NCBI RefSeq assembly: GCF_026342735.1
Contig: NZ_JAPEMM010000001.1
Span: forward strand, 5,084,001 to 5,148,000
Source: Streptomyces sp. NBC_00193
GTDB lineage: Bacteria; Actinomycetota; Actinomycetes; Streptomycetales; Streptomycetaceae
Direction of reading: 5' to 3'
DNA length: 64,000 nt
In this document: positions 1-11,208 of the stretch, piece after piece
Numbering within the stretch: the first letter of the stretch is position 1
How the letters are laid out: each line of letters starts with the position of its first letter
Translations under genes and position numbers: made by a program
The notes under the pieces: model-generated
Told to the model about the DNA's origin: nothing
Database searches by the model: none
What the model saw: only the letters and a program-made list of their open reading frames with translations

Positions 1-2577
<2,577 letters not shown>

Positions 2578-2680
2578 TTGCTCGCGTCCACTGTGTTAGT
2601 TCTGAAGCAACGAACTGTTGCTGGTTTCTAGAGCTAGAACATAACTACAAAGTGTGCTTGTTCGCTCGAAACCGATTAGG

Positions 2681-2797
2681 GTTTCGGTGGTCATAGCGTT
2701 AGGGAAACGCCCGGTTACATTCCGAACCCGGAAGCTAAGCCTTTCAGCGCCGATGGTACTGCAGGGGGGACCCTGTGGGAGAGTAGGACACCGCCGA
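2681..2797 (+). rRNA. rrf: 5S ribosomal RNA
   Basis: The sequence from GTTTCGGTGG to ACACCGCCGA has the conserved 5S core, with CATTCCGAACCCGGAAG in the middle and complementary ends that form helix I. It lies about 100 nt after the 23S end in the same transcription unit, with no tRNA in the spacer. The exact 3' end could be up to 3 nt further right. Confidence 0.96.
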
Positions 2798-2810
2798 ACA
2801 ATTTTTCAAA

Positions 2811-2855
2811 GGACCCCTGGTCCAGCGTTCAACGCTGGAGCAGGGGTCTTTTTTG
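2811..2855 (+). terminator. rRNA operon intrinsic terminator
   Basis: A long hairpin has outer arms ACCCCTG / CAGGGGT and inner arms TCCAGCGTT / AACGCTGGA. It is followed by a run of six T and a second T-rich patch. It lies directly after 5S, so it ends the rRNA operon. Confidence 0.93.
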
Positions 2856-2940
2856 TTTTCCAGAGCTTTTCGCCGAAGCGCGGCCATGGGTTGGTTGCGC
2901 GAGAATGACTAGCGGTACCCCGAAGACAGGAGTCACACCC

Positions 2941-5541
2941 ATGTCCAACTCTCCCGACGATCGTCCGGAGCGCGAGCCTCGGCGCAACGACGGCGGTGAC
3001 AGGGGCGGCTACCGCGGGGGCCGTGACGACCGTGGCGGCGAGCGTCCGCCGTTCCGTCGCGATGACCGTCCCACCGGTGGTGGCGACCGTCCCTCCGGCG
3101 GTGGCTTCCGCCGTGACGACCGTGGCGGCCGTCCGGCCGGCGGCGGTGACCGTCCGTCGTACCCGCGTCGCGATGACCGCCCCTCCGGTGGTGACCGCCC
3201 CTCTGGTGGCGGCTTCCGCCGTGACGACCGTGGCGGCCGTCCGGCCGGCGGTGGCGACCGTCCGTCGTACCCGCGTCGCGATGACCGTGGTGGCGACCGT
3301 CCCGCAGGTGGTGGCTTCCGCCGCGATGACCGTGGTGACCGTCCCACCGGTGGTGGCTTCCGTGGGAACGACCGAGGCGACCGCCCGTCGTACCCGCGTC
3401 GTGACGACCGTCCCTCCGGTGGCGACCGTCCGTCCTTCCCCCGTCGTGATGACGACCGCGGTGGGTTCCGTGGCGGCCGTGACGACCGCGGCGGCGACCG
3501 TCCCTCCTACCCGCGTCGTGACGACCGCCCCTCTGGTGGCGACCGTCCCGCAGGTGGCGGCTTCCGCCGTGACGACCGTGGTGACCGTCCCACCGGTGGT
3601 GGCTTCCGCGGCAACGACCGCGGTGACCGTCCCTCGTACCCGCGTCGTGACGACCGTCCCTCCGGTGGCGACCGCCCGTCCTTCCCCCGTCGTGATGACG
3701 ACCGCGGTGGGTTCCGTGGCGGCCGTGACGACCGCGGCGGCGACCGTCCCTCCTACCCGCGTCGCGATGACCGTGGTGGGGACCGTCCCTCGGGTGGTGG
3801 CTTCCGCCGCGATGACCGTGGTGACCGTCCCACCGGTGGTGGCTTCCGCGGCAACGACCGCGGTGACCGTCCCTCGTACCCGCGTCGTGACGACCGTCCC
3901 TCCGGTGGCGACCGTCCCGCAGGTGGCGGCTTCCGCCGTGACGACCGTGGTGACCGTCCCACCGGTGGCGGCTTTCGTGGGAACGACCGCGGCGACCGTC
4001 CCTCGTACCCCCGTCGTGACGACCGCCCCTCCGGCGGCGACCGTCCGTCTTTCCCCCGTCGTGACGACCGTCCCTCCGGTGGTGGCTTCCGCGGCAACGA
4101 CCGTGGTGACCGTCCCGCCGGTGGCGGTTTCCGTGGGAACGACCGGGGCGACCGTCCCTCGTACCCCCGTCGTGATGACGACCGCGGTGGGTTCCGTGGT
4201 GGGCGTGACGACCGCGGCGGCGACCGTCCGTCGTACCCGCGTCGTGACGACCGTCCCTCCGGTGGCGACCGTCCCGCAGGTGGCGGCTTCCGCCGCGATG
4301 ACCGTGGTGACCGTCCCACCGGTGGTGGCTTCCGCGGCAACGACCGCGGTGACCGTCCCTCGTACCCGCGTCGCGACGACCGCCCCTCCGGCGGCGACCG
4401 CCCGTCCTACCCGCGTCGTGACGATGACCGCGGTGGGTTCCGTGGCGGCCGTGACGACCGCGGTGGCGACCGTCCCTCCTACCCGCGTCGCGATGACCGG
4501 GGTGGCGACCGCGGTGGGTTCCGCGGTCGTGACGACCGGGGTGGCGACCGTGACTTCCGTGCGGACCGGGACCCGGTCAAGCGGCTTCCGATCGACGACG
4601 ACGTCACCGGTTTCGAGATCGACTCCGACGTTCGCCAGGAGCTGCTGAGCCTGCCCAAGGGGCTGGCCGAGGAAGTCTCCAAGAACCTGGTCATGGTGGC
4701 CCGGCTGATCGACGAGGACCCGGAGCAGGCGTACGCGTACTCGCGCATCGCCCTGCGTCTGGCCTCCCGTGTCGCCGCCGTGCGCGAGGCCGCCGGCTTC
4801 GCCGCGTACGCCAACCAGAAGTACGCCGAGGCGATCGCGGAGTTCCGCGCCGCCAAGCGGATGACCGGTTCGGTCGAGCTGTGGCCCGTCATCGCCGACT
4901 GCGAGCGCGGCCTCGGTCGTCCGGAGCGGGCGCTGGCCATGGCCGGCGAGCCCGAGGTGCAGAAGCTGGACAAGGCCGGACAGGTCGAGATGCGACTGGT
5001 CGCGGCCGGCGCCCGCCGGGACATGGACCAGCTCGACGCGGCCATCGTCACCCTGCAGAGCCCGGAGCTGGCCTCCAACTCCGTGCAGCCGTGGACCGCG
5101 CGTCTGCGGTACGCCTACGCCGACGCCCTGCTGGCGGCCGGTCGTGAGGACGAGGCGCGCGAGTGGTTCGCCAAGACCCTCGAGGCCGACAAGGACGGGG
5201 CCACGGACGCTTCCGACCGTCTCGCCGAGCTGGACGGTGTCGAGTTCGTCGACGCCTCCGCCGACGACGTCGAGGACGACTCGGACCTCGAGGTCGAGGA
5301 AGAGTTCGACGACGAGGTCGACGAAGAGGACGAGGACGAGGACGACGACGACCCGGAGGTCGCGGCGGCCGAGCGTGCCTCGGACCAGGCCGAGTACTAC
5401 GACGAGGACGACGACGAGTACGAAGGTGACGTCGATGCCGACGTCGACGTCACCGACGAGATCGTCGTTCTCGACGAGGACGAGGACGACGACCGTCAGG
5501 ACGACGGGCGTCGTGACGCCGGAGTCCGCGACGACGGCTGA
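2941..5541 (+). CDS. TPR-like protein with giant Arg/Gly/Asp repeat domain and acidic tail
   Basis: This 866-residue protein has three parts. Residues about 15-540 are a low-complexity domain built from shuffled short modules such as DRPSYPRRD, DRPSGG, DRPAGGGFRRD, DRPTGGGFRGN and DDRGGFRGGRDDRGG. Residues about 545-765 are helical and TPR-like (EQAYAYSRIALRLA, KYAEAIAEFRAAKR, ALLAAGREDEAREWFAKTL). Residues about 766-866 are almost all Asp and Glu. RGG/RG repeats commonly bind RNA and promote condensate formation, so an RNA- or ribosome-related role is an inference, helped by its place just after an rRNA operon. The ATG at 2941 is chosen because AGGAG precedes it; an in-frame ATG at 2905 lacks a ribosome site. 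The repeats are near-identical at DNA level, so length probably varies between strains and the assembly could be wrong here. Confidence 0.8.
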   Translation: MSNSPDDRPEREPRRNDGGDRGGYRGGRDDRGGERPPFRRDDRPTGGGDRPSGGGFRRDDRGGRPAGGGDRPSYPRRDDRPSGGDRPSGGGFRRDDRGGRPAGGGDRPSYPRRDDRGGDRPAGGGFRRDDRGDRPTGGGFRGNDRGDRPSYPRRDDRPSGGDRPSFPRRDDDRGGFRGGRDDRGGDRPSYPRRDDRPSGGDRPAGGGFRRDDRGDRPTGGGFRGNDRGDRPSYPRRDDRPSGGDRPSFPRRDDDRGGFRGGRDDRGGDRPSYPRRDDRGGDRPSGGGFRRDDRGDRPTGGGFRGNDRGDRPSYPRRDDRPSGGDRPAGGGFRRDDRGDRPTGGGFRGNDRGDRPSYPRRDDRPSGGDRPSFPRRDDRPSGGGFRGNDRGDRPAGGGFRGNDRGDRPSYPRRDDDRGGFRGGRDDRGGDRPSYPRRDDRPSGGDRPAGGGFRRDDRGDRPTGGGFRGNDRGDRPSYPRRDDRPSGGDRPSYPRRDDDRGGFRGGRDDRGGDRPSYPRRDDRGGDRGGFRGRDDRGGDRDFRADRDPVKRLPIDDDVTGFEIDSDVRQELLSLPKGLAEEVSKNLVMVARLIDEDPEQAYAYSRIALRLASRVAAVREAAGFAAYANQKYAEAIAEFRAAKRMTGSVELWPVIADCERGLGRPERALAMAGEPEVQKLDKAGQVEMRLVAAGARRDMDQLDAAIVTLQSPELASNSVQPWTARLRYAYADALLAAGREDEAREWFAKTLEADKDGATDASDRLAELDGVEFVDASADDVEDDSDLEVEEEFDDEVDEEDEDEDDDDPEVAAAERASDQAEYYDEDDDEYEGDVDADVDVTDEIVVLDEDEDDDRQDDGRRDAGVRDDG
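2996..4560 (+). repeat. Coding tandem/interspersed repeat tract (RGG modules)
   Basis: About 1.56 kb of short, nearly identical units rich in CGTGACGACCG, CCCTCCGGTGGCGACCG and TACCCGCGTCG. Blocks longer than 100 nt recur almost unchanged, for example 3366-3540 against 3624-3770. The homogeneity indicates recent duplication or gene conversion. Confidence 0.93.
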
Positions 5542-5551
5542 GTGAACTGAG

Positions 5552-5588
5552 AAGGGCGGTACCCCCGATGGGGGTACCGCCCTTTTTT
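5552..5588. terminator. Bidirectional intrinsic terminator
   Basis: A perfect 13-bp hairpin (GGGCGGTACCCCC, loop GAT) is preceded by A residues and followed by six T. It lies between two convergent genes and can serve both. Confidence 0.93.
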
Positions 5589-5605
5589 CGTTGGTACGGG
5601 GTCCG

Positions 5606-6877
5606 TCAGTCCACGCTGCGCAGGACCAGGCCGGTGGCCGGCTTGGGGCCGAAGGAGGTGGACTTGCGGGGCATCGTCACGCCCTGGCGGGCCAGTTCCC
5701 GTACGACCGACTCGCGCACGGGGTGCAGCAGGACGGCGGTGCCCCCGAGGCGCTCCGCCATCTCGACGGTGGCCTCGGTGTCGTGGATGTACGAGATCTG
5801 GTCGGGGGTGTCGGGGACGGCCCACAGCGTGTCCAGCAGGGTCGCGTGGAGCACCGTGGCGTCCAGCCGGCGCCAGGCCTCGGGGCGGTCGCCGCGGACC
5901 GTGCTCTCGATCAGGGCCGGCTCGGGATCGGTGACCAGGTGGAAGCTGCCGTCGCCGGTGAGCAGGAAGGCGTTGCCGAGCTCCGCGGCCTCGGCCAGGG
6001 CCGCCATGGCCTCCGGCAGCGGGCCGTCGACGGTGCGGACCCGGAAGCGGCCGTCGAGGGCGGCCAGGGCGTCGGCGGGGGGCAGGCGCCGGAGCAGCCG
6101 GTGGATCGCGCGGACCTGGAGCGGGTAGCGGACGGTGTCGACGAGGAGGACCAGGCCGAAGTCCCAGGGGGTGGGGGAGCCGTGCTCCTCCTGGAGGCGC
6201 AGGTACGTCGCCCAGCGGTGGTGGCCGTCGGCGATGAGGGCCTGGCGGTCGCCCAGGTCGGTGGTGATCGCAGCGAGGTCGGCGGGGTCCGTGATGGCCC
6301 ACAGCCGGTGCTGGAACCCGTCCTCGGTGGTCGTCGAGAACAGCGGCGTGGAGCGGGCCGTGCGCTCGACGACCGCGGCCGCGCCCGCCGCCGGATCCTC
6401 GCCGAGGTAGGTCAGGAGGAGGGGCTCGAGATTGGCCGAGGTGGCGCGCATCAGGCCGGCGCGGTCGGTGACCACGTGCGGCATGACGTCCTCGTGGGGG
6501 AGGACGATCCCGGCTTCGGCGGCGGAGAGGGCGAGGGCCCCGATGACCCCGCGCTGGAGGAGCTCGCCCCGGCGCTGCTCGTAGACGTAGAGCGCGGGCA
6601 CCGGATCGGCGCTGAGGATGCCCTCCGCGAGCCAGTCGCGCAGCGTGTGCGCCGCCTGCTCGTTGCGGGCGGCGGGGGTGTCGGCCTGCGGGAGGATCAG
6701 GCGGACGATGTTGTGGGGGTCGGCGGACTCCAGGTGGTTGAGTCCGTCGGGGCGCACGACCACGTCGTACGGCGGCGAGGTCACGGCGGCCAAGCTGCCG
6801 ACGCGCTCGGGGACATAGCGCAGGCCATGGAAAGGGATCAGGCGCAGTCCATGGTCCGCGGTGCCAGATGTGGTCAT
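5606..6877 (-). CDS. DUF1015 family protein
   Basis: The 423-residue product has the usual length and landmarks of DUF1015: the N-terminal LIPFHGLRYVP and SPPYDVV, the HxW segment ADGHHRWATYLRLQ in the centre, and a conserved C-terminal end with LRSVD. The family is widespread in bacteria and archaea, and I know no settled function for this branch. The start at 6877 gives the family N-terminus (TTSGTADHG..). Upstream in-frame codons to 7699 run antisense across the next gene and are not used. It is convergent with the RGG protein and divergent from the HAD gene, sharing about 112 nt of intergenic DNA with it. Confidence 0.85.
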   Translation of the reverse strand: MTTSGTADHGLRLIPFHGLRYVPERVGSLAAVTSPPYDVVVRPDGLNHLESADPHNIVRLILPQADTPAARNEQAAHTLRDWLAEGILSADPVPALYVYEQRRGELLQRGVIGALALSAAEAGIVLPHEDVMPHVVTDRAGLMRATSANLEPLLLTYLGEDPAAGAAAVVERTARSTPLFSTTTEDGFQHRLWAITDPADLAAITTDLGDRQALIADGHHRWATYLRLQEEHGSPTPWDFGLVLLVDTVRYPLQVRAIHRLLRRLPPADALAALDGRFRVRTVDGPLPEAMAALAEAAELGNAFLLTGDGSFHLVTDPEPALIESTVRGDRPEAWRRLDATVLHATLLDTLWAVPDTPDQISYIHDTEATVEMAERLGGTAVLLHPVRESVVRELARQGVTMPRKSTSFGPKPATGLVLRSVD

Positions 6878-6989
6878 TGGTGAATCGTAAGACGCGTCTC
6901 GCCATGCGGGATGATCGGGGGAGTACGGAAACCGGACAAGATCGATCTCCCCCAGATACCGCTGGGAGGGGCCCGAAGGAGCAGCCACG

Positions 6990-8054
6990 ATGACCCGGCA
7001 GAGCAGGACCCTTCCCGCGGGCAGTGAGCGGAGTCTGCACCAGGCGTACGACACGGCCCTGCTGGACCTCGACGGGGTGGTGTACGCGGGCGGCGAGGCC
7101 ATCGCGCACGCCGTGGACTCGCTCGCCGCGGCGCGGGCCGACGGGATGCACCTGGCGTACGTGACGAACAACGCGCTGCGCACCCCGGACGCGGTTGCCG
7201 AGCACCTGAGCGAGCTGGGGATCCCGACGGAGGCCGGCGAGGTGATCACCTCCGCGCAGGCGGTGGCCCGTCTCATCGCCGAGCAGGTGGAGCCCGGGTC
7301 GAAGGTGCTGGTGATCGGCGGTGAGGGGCTGCGGGTCGCGCTGCGCGAACGCGGGCTGGCGCCGGTGGACTCCGCCGAGGAGGAGGGGCTCGCCGCGGTG
7401 GTCCAGGGGTACGGAGGGCCCGACCTGCAGTGGTCGCGGTTCGCCGAGGCCTCGTACGCGATCAACCGCGGGGTGCCGTGGTACGCCTCCAACACCGATC
7501 TGACGATTCCCGGGGCGCGGGGGATCGCGCCGGGCAACGGGGCCGCCGTGGAGGTCGTACGGATCGCCACGGGCGCCGAGCCGCAGGTGGCGGGCAAGCC
7601 GCTGCCGCCCATGCACCGCGAGACCGTGCTGCGGACCGGGGCGAAGCGTCCACTGGTGGTCGGCGACCGGCTGGACACCGACATCGAGGGCGCCTTCAAC
7701 GGGGACGTGGACTCGCTGCTGGTGCTGACCGGGGTGACGGACGGGGCGCAGCTGCTGCGGGCCGAGCCGAAGTACCGGCCGACGTACGTGGACCGGGACC
7801 TGCGCGGGCTGCTGACCGGGCAGCCGGAGGTGGTTGCGGCGGCCGGGGGCGGGTTCCGCTGCGGGAGCTGGACCGCGGTGGCGCTGGACGGGGTACTGGA
7901 GCTGCGCGGGGAGGAAGGCGGACCGGAGGGTGCCGACGGTGCCGACGGTGCGATGGACGGGCTGCGGGCGCTGTGTGCGGCGGCCTGGACCCAGGCGGGG
8001 GACGGCTCGTGCGGGCTGGACGCGGGGAAGGCGCTGGCCAGGCTGGGGCTTTAG
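6990..8054 (+). CDS. HAD-superfamily IIA (NagD-like) sugar phosphatase
   Basis: A 354-residue cytosolic phosphatase of the NagD/PGP type. Motif I is LLDLDGVVY with the nucleophile D26 and D28. The cap-insert region includes VTNNALRTPDAV. Motif III/IV is VVGDRLDTDIEGA. The family hydrolyses small phosphate esters such as sugar or nucleotide monophosphates; the substrate cannot be read here. The GAAGGA ribosome site at 6975 supports ATG 6990. About 80 residues follow the usual HAD end, rich in Gly and Ala (GCSWTAVALDGVLEL-like, then GGPEGADGADGA); this tail is common in actinobacterial homologues, I believe, but has no known role. Confidence 0.88.
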   Translation: MTRQSRTLPAGSERSLHQAYDTALLDLDGVVYAGGEAIAHAVDSLAAARADGMHLAYVTNNALRTPDAVAEHLSELGIPTEAGEVITSAQAVARLIAEQVEPGSKVLVIGGEGLRVALRERGLAPVDSAEEEGLAAVVQGYGGPDLQWSRFAEASYAINRGVPWYASNTDLTIPGARGIAPGNGAAVEVVRIATGAEPQVAGKPLPPMHRETVLRTGAKRPLVVGDRLDTDIEGAFNGDVDSLLVLTGVTDGAQLLRAEPKYRPTYVDRDLRGLLTGQPEVVAAAGGGFRCGSWTAVALDGVLELRGEEGGPEGADGADGAMDGLRALCAAAWTQAGDGSCGLDAGKALARLGL

Positions 8055-8097
8055 GGCCCCGCTGCAGGGCCCCGCTGTAGGGCCTGCTGTAGGGACT
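8051..8097 (+). repeat. Short degenerate tandem repeat
   Basis: Three units of the type AGGGCCCCGCTGY follow one another directly after the HAD stop codon, ending in TAGGGACTTAGG. They may fold but show no clear terminator. Confidence 0.6.
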
Positions 8098-8139
8098 TAG
8101 GTCCTGGTCGGAGGGCTGTTCGGGGGAGCTGGGCGGGGT

Positions 8140-8158
8140 GGAGGGTAGGCTAACCTAA
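8140..8158. promoter_or_regulatory. Iron box (DmdR/IdeR operator)
   Basis: The 19-mer GGAGGGTAGGCTAACCTAA matches the DmdR1/IdeR consensus TTAGGTTAGGCTAACCTAA at 15 of 19 positions, with the right half and centre perfect. It ends 5 nt before the GTG of the first permease gene, so the iron-loaded repressor would sit on or just beside the transcription start. The message may be leaderless or nearly so. Confidence 0.88.
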
Positions 8159-8163
8159 CTTCC

Positions 8164-9210
8164 GTGTTGGTCGAGAGTCCCCCCGAACCGAGCGCGGCGC
8201 AGCCCGCCGCCACCCGCTCGCGCCACGGTGCGCGAACCGCCGGTCTGCTCGCCGCCTTCGGCGTGCTCGCGCTGGTCGTGGTGGCGAGCATCGCCGTCGG
8301 CGCCAAGCAGATGCCCCTCCACGAGGTCTGGCACGGCCTGTTCCACTACTCCGGGACGGCCTCCGACGTCGTCGTACGGGACCTGCGGGTCCCGCGGACC
8401 CTCCTCGGCGTGCTCGTCGGCCTCGGCCTCGGTCTGTCCGGCGCCGTGATGCAGGCCCTGACCCGCAACCCGCTGGCGGAGCCGGGCATCCTCGGTGTCA
8501 ACGCGGGGGCCGCGGCCGCCGTCGTATCGGCCATCAGCTTCTTCGGGGCGTCCTCGCTCAGCGAGTTCGTGTGGTGGGCCTTCCTCGGCGCCGCCGTCGT
8601 CTCCGTGGTCGTCTACGTGCTCGGCGGCAGCCGCAGCGCCACGCCCGTGCGCCTGGCGCTCGCCGGTACGGCGGCCACCGCCGCCCTCGTCGGATACATC
8701 AACGCCGTGCAGCTGATGGACAGCAAGGCGCTGGACAAGCTCCGCTTCTGGACCGTGGGCTCGCTGGCCTCGGCGAACATGGACACCGTCCGGCAGGTGG
8801 CGCCCTTCCTGGTGGTCGGCGCCGTCCTCGCGCTCTGCCTGGGCCGGCCGCTCAACGCCATGGCCATGGGCGACGACACCGCGCGGGCGCTCGGCGCGCA
8901 CCTGACGCGGACCCGGACCGGCGCGATGATCGCCATCACCCTGCTGTGCGGGGCCGCGACCGCGGCCTGCGGGCCGATCGTGTTCGTCGGCCTGATGATC
9001 CCGCACCTCGTACGGTTCTTCACCGGCCCGGACATGCGCTGGGTGCTCGCGTACTCGGCGGTGCTCTCGCCCGTCCTGCTGCTCGGCGCCGACGTCATCG
9101 GCCGGGTCGTCACCCGGCCCGCCGAACTCCAGGTCGGCATCGTCACCGCGCTGATCGGCGGTCCCGTCTTCATCTACCTCGTCCGGCGCAAGAGGATGGC
9201 CCAGCTGTGA
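8164..9210 (+). CDS. FecCD-family iron-siderophore ABC permease, subunit 1
   Basis: A 348-residue integral membrane permease with about nine or ten hydrophobic segments. Family marks include RVPRTLLGVLVGLGLGLSG, then GAVMQALTRNPLAEPGILGVNAGA (the FecCD ATPase-coupling and LGVNAGA motifs) and PIVFVGLMIPHLVRFFTG near the C-terminus. With the next two genes it forms a siderophore importer. GTG 8164 is the start because the iron box lies immediately upstream; no Shine-Dalgarno sequence fits between. Iron repression is inferred from the box. No substrate-binding lipoprotein is encoded in this operon. Confidence 0.93.
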   Translation: MLVESPPEPSAAQPAATRSRHGARTAGLLAAFGVLALVVVASIAVGAKQMPLHEVWHGLFHYSGTASDVVVRDLRVPRTLLGVLVGLGLGLSGAVMQALTRNPLAEPGILGVNAGAAAAVVSAISFFGASSLSEFVWWAFLGAAVVSVVVYVLGGSRSATPVRLALAGTAATAALVGYINAVQLMDSKALDKLRFWTVGSLASANMDTVRQVAPFLVVGAVLALCLGRPLNAMAMGDDTARALGAHLTRTRTGAMIAITLLCGAATAACGPIVFVGLMIPHLVRFFTGPDMRWVLAYSAVLSPVLLLGADVIGRVVTRPAELQVGIVTALIGGPVFIYLVRRKRMAQL

Positions 9211-10283
9211 CAGTGACCGACGCACCCCGCCCGGCGCGCGGGGGCCGGACCGGGCCCCGGCCCGTGCGCCTGCCCGGCGGGATCTCGCTGCGCGTGGAGC
9301 GGCGCGCGCTGGGCGTCGGGGCGCTGCTCCTGGTGCTCGTGCTGGCGACGGCCGTCCTGCTCATCGGCACCGGCGACTTCGACATCGCCCCCTGGGACGT
9401 CGTACAGACCCTGCTGGGCAACGGCACGCCCGCGCACGAGTTCATCGTCAACGACCTGCGGCTGCCGCGGGTCCTGGTCGGCGTCCTGGTGGGCGCGGCC
9501 CTCGGCATGGCCGGCGCCGTCTTCCAGTCCGTCTCGCGCAACCCGCTCGGCTCGCCGGACGTGCTGGGCTTCGGCTACGGATCGTCCGTCGGCGCGCTGC
9601 TGGTCATCGTGCTGTTCCACGGCGGCGCCGGAGAGGTCGCCGCCGGGGCCCTGGTGGGCGGGCTGGCGGCCGGAATCGCCGTGTACCTCCTCGCGTACAA
9701 GCGCGGCATCCACGGCTACCGGCTGGTCCTCGTCGGCATCGGCACGTCCGCGATGCTGACCGCCGTCATCCAGTACCTGCTGACGAAGGCGCAGCTCGTC
9801 GAGGCCACCCGCGCGATGGTCTGGCTGACCGGCTCGCTCGCCGGCCGGGACTGGGCGCAGGTCTGGCCGCTGCTCGCGACGTGCGCGGTGCTGTTCCCGC
9901 TGGTCCTCGGCCAGAGCCGGGCCCTGCGGATGATCGAGATGGGCGACGACGCGGCGTACGCCGTCGGGGTGCGGGTGGAGCGGACCCGGCTGCTGCTGAT
10001 GGTGGCGGCGATCCTGCTCACCACCGCGGCCAGCGCCGCGGCCGGGCCGATCAGCTTCGTCGCGCTGGCCGCGCCGCAGCTCGCCCGCCGGCTGACCCGC
10101 TCGCCCGGGGCGAGCCTGCTGACGGGCGCGCTGATGGGCGCACTCCTGCTGCTGGTGTCCGACTGGGCCTCACAGCGGGCCTTCGGCGCCGACCAGTTGC
10201 CGGTGGGGGTGGTGACGGGGCTGGTCGGCGGCTGCTACCTGCTCTGGCTGCTCGTCACCGAGCGCAGGGCGGGCCGCATATGA
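9207..10283 (+). CDS. FecCD-family iron-siderophore ABC permease, subunit 2
   Basis: A 358-residue membrane permease homologous to the preceding gene. It carries LRLPRVLVGVLVGAALGMAG, FQSVSRNPLGSPDVLGFGYGSS and PISFVALAAPQLARRLT. The GTG at 9207 overlaps the upstream stop (GTGA), which signals translational coupling; a second in-frame GTG two codons later is possible. The two permeases would form the heterodimeric channel served by the ATPase that follows. Confidence 0.93.
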   Translation: MTVTDAPRPARGGRTGPRPVRLPGGISLRVERRALGVGALLLVLVLATAVLLIGTGDFDIAPWDVVQTLLGNGTPAHEFIVNDLRLPRVLVGVLVGAALGMAGAVFQSVSRNPLGSPDVLGFGYGSSVGALLVIVLFHGGAGEVAAGALVGGLAAGIAVYLLAYKRGIHGYRLVLVGIGTSAMLTAVIQYLLTKAQLVEATRAMVWLTGSLAGRDWAQVWPLLATCAVLFPLVLGQSRALRMIEMGDDAAYAVGVRVERTRLLLMVAAILLTTAASAAAGPISFVALAAPQLARRLTRSPGASLLTGALMGALLLLVSDWASQRAFGADQLPVGVVTGLVGGCYLLWLLVTERRAGRI

Positions 10284-11128
10284 GCAACCGGAGCGGTATG
10301 AGCAACCAGAGGAGCAGGCAAGTGCAGCGGCTGACCGCGGAGAACGTGACCCTCGGCTACGACCAGCGGGTCATCGCCGAGAACCTGTCGGTGGAGATAC
10401 CCGACCACTCCTTCACGGTGATCGTCGGCCCCAACGCCTGCGGCAAGTCCACCCTGCTGCGTGCCCTGTCGCGGATGCTGAAGCCCTCGCAGGGACGGGT
10501 GCTTCTGGACGGTCAGGCCATCGGGTCGATGCCGGCGAAGAAGGTGGCCAAGACGCTCGGTCTGCTGCCGCAGTCCTCGATCGCCCCGGACGGGATCACC
10601 GTGTCGGACCTGGTGTCGCGCGGCCGCTATCCGCACCAGGGGCTGCTGCGGCAGTGGTCGGCGGACGACGAGCGCATCGTGAACGAGTCGATGGCCTCCA
10701 CGGGGGTCGCCGAGCTCGCGGACCGGGCGGTGGACGAGCTGTCGGGCGGTCAGCGCCAGCGGGTGTGGATCGCGATGGCACTGGCGCAGCAGACGCCGCT
10801 GCTGCTGCTGGACGAGCCGACGACCTACCTGGACATCCAGCACCAGATCGAGGTGCTGAACCTCTGCGCGGAGCTCCACGAGGAGCAGGGGCGGACGCTG
10901 GTCGCCGTACTGCACGATCTGAACCACGCGGCCCGCTACGCCACCCACCTGATCGCGATGCGGGACGGGAAGGTCGTGGCGGAGGGGCCGCCGGCCGAGG
11001 TGGTCACGGCGGAGCTGGTGGAGCGGGTGTTCGGGCTGAGGTGCCAGGTCATCGCGGACCCGGAGACGGGGACGCCGCTGGTGATTCCCGCGGCGCGGGT
11101 CGCCCGCGCGGTGGCTCGCGCCGAATAG
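10280..11128 (+). CDS. Iron-siderophore ABC transporter ATP-binding protein
   Basis: A 282-residue ABC ATPase of the FecE/FepC type. Walker A is GPNACGKSTLL at about residues 50-60, the signature is LSGGQRQRVWIAMAL, Walker B is LLLLDEPTTYLD, and the switch histidine is in VLHDLNHA. The ATG overlaps the permease stop (ATGA), so the three genes form one coupled unit. It powers uptake of ferric siderophore from a periplasmic-type lipoprotein that must be encoded elsewhere. Confidence 0.95.
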   Translation: MSNRSGMSNQRSRQVQRLTAENVTLGYDQRVIAENLSVEIPDHSFTVIVGPNACGKSTLLRALSRMLKPSQGRVLLDGQAIGSMPAKKVAKTLGLLPQSSIAPDGITVSDLVSRGRYPHQGLLRQWSADDERIVNESMASTGVAELADRAVDELSGGQRQRVWIAMALAQQTPLLLLDEPTTYLDIQHQIEVLNLCAELHEEQGRTLVAVLHDLNHAARYATHLIAMRDGKVVAEGPPAEVVTAELVERVFGLRCQVIADPETGTPLVIPAARVARAVARAE

Positions 11129-11208
11129 ACGGGAGCGGTTTGCTCCTTCCGTAGCGTCATGTGGTCCGGTGGAGCTGTTCCCGTTCGCTCGAGAGAGGTT
11201 CTCCGCCG

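Noticed and set aside
2654..2908. An open frame across the 5S gene
   Set aside because: It overlaps a clear rRNA and terminator and has no ribosome site.
2996..4560. Regular spacing of repeats resembling a CRISPR array
   Set aside because: Units are coding, variable in length, lack unique spacers, and no cas gene is near.
2996..4648. Long open frames on both strands inside the RGG repeat tract (Thr/Val-rich and Pro/Arg-rich products)
   Set aside because: They are shadow translations of the repetitive DNA; only the frame of the 2941 gene has a ribosome site, TPR domain and normal codon bias.
5496..7616. Arg/Pro-rich frames opposite the DUF1015 and HAD genes
   Set aside because: Typical third-position GC artefacts with no ribosome site or domain.
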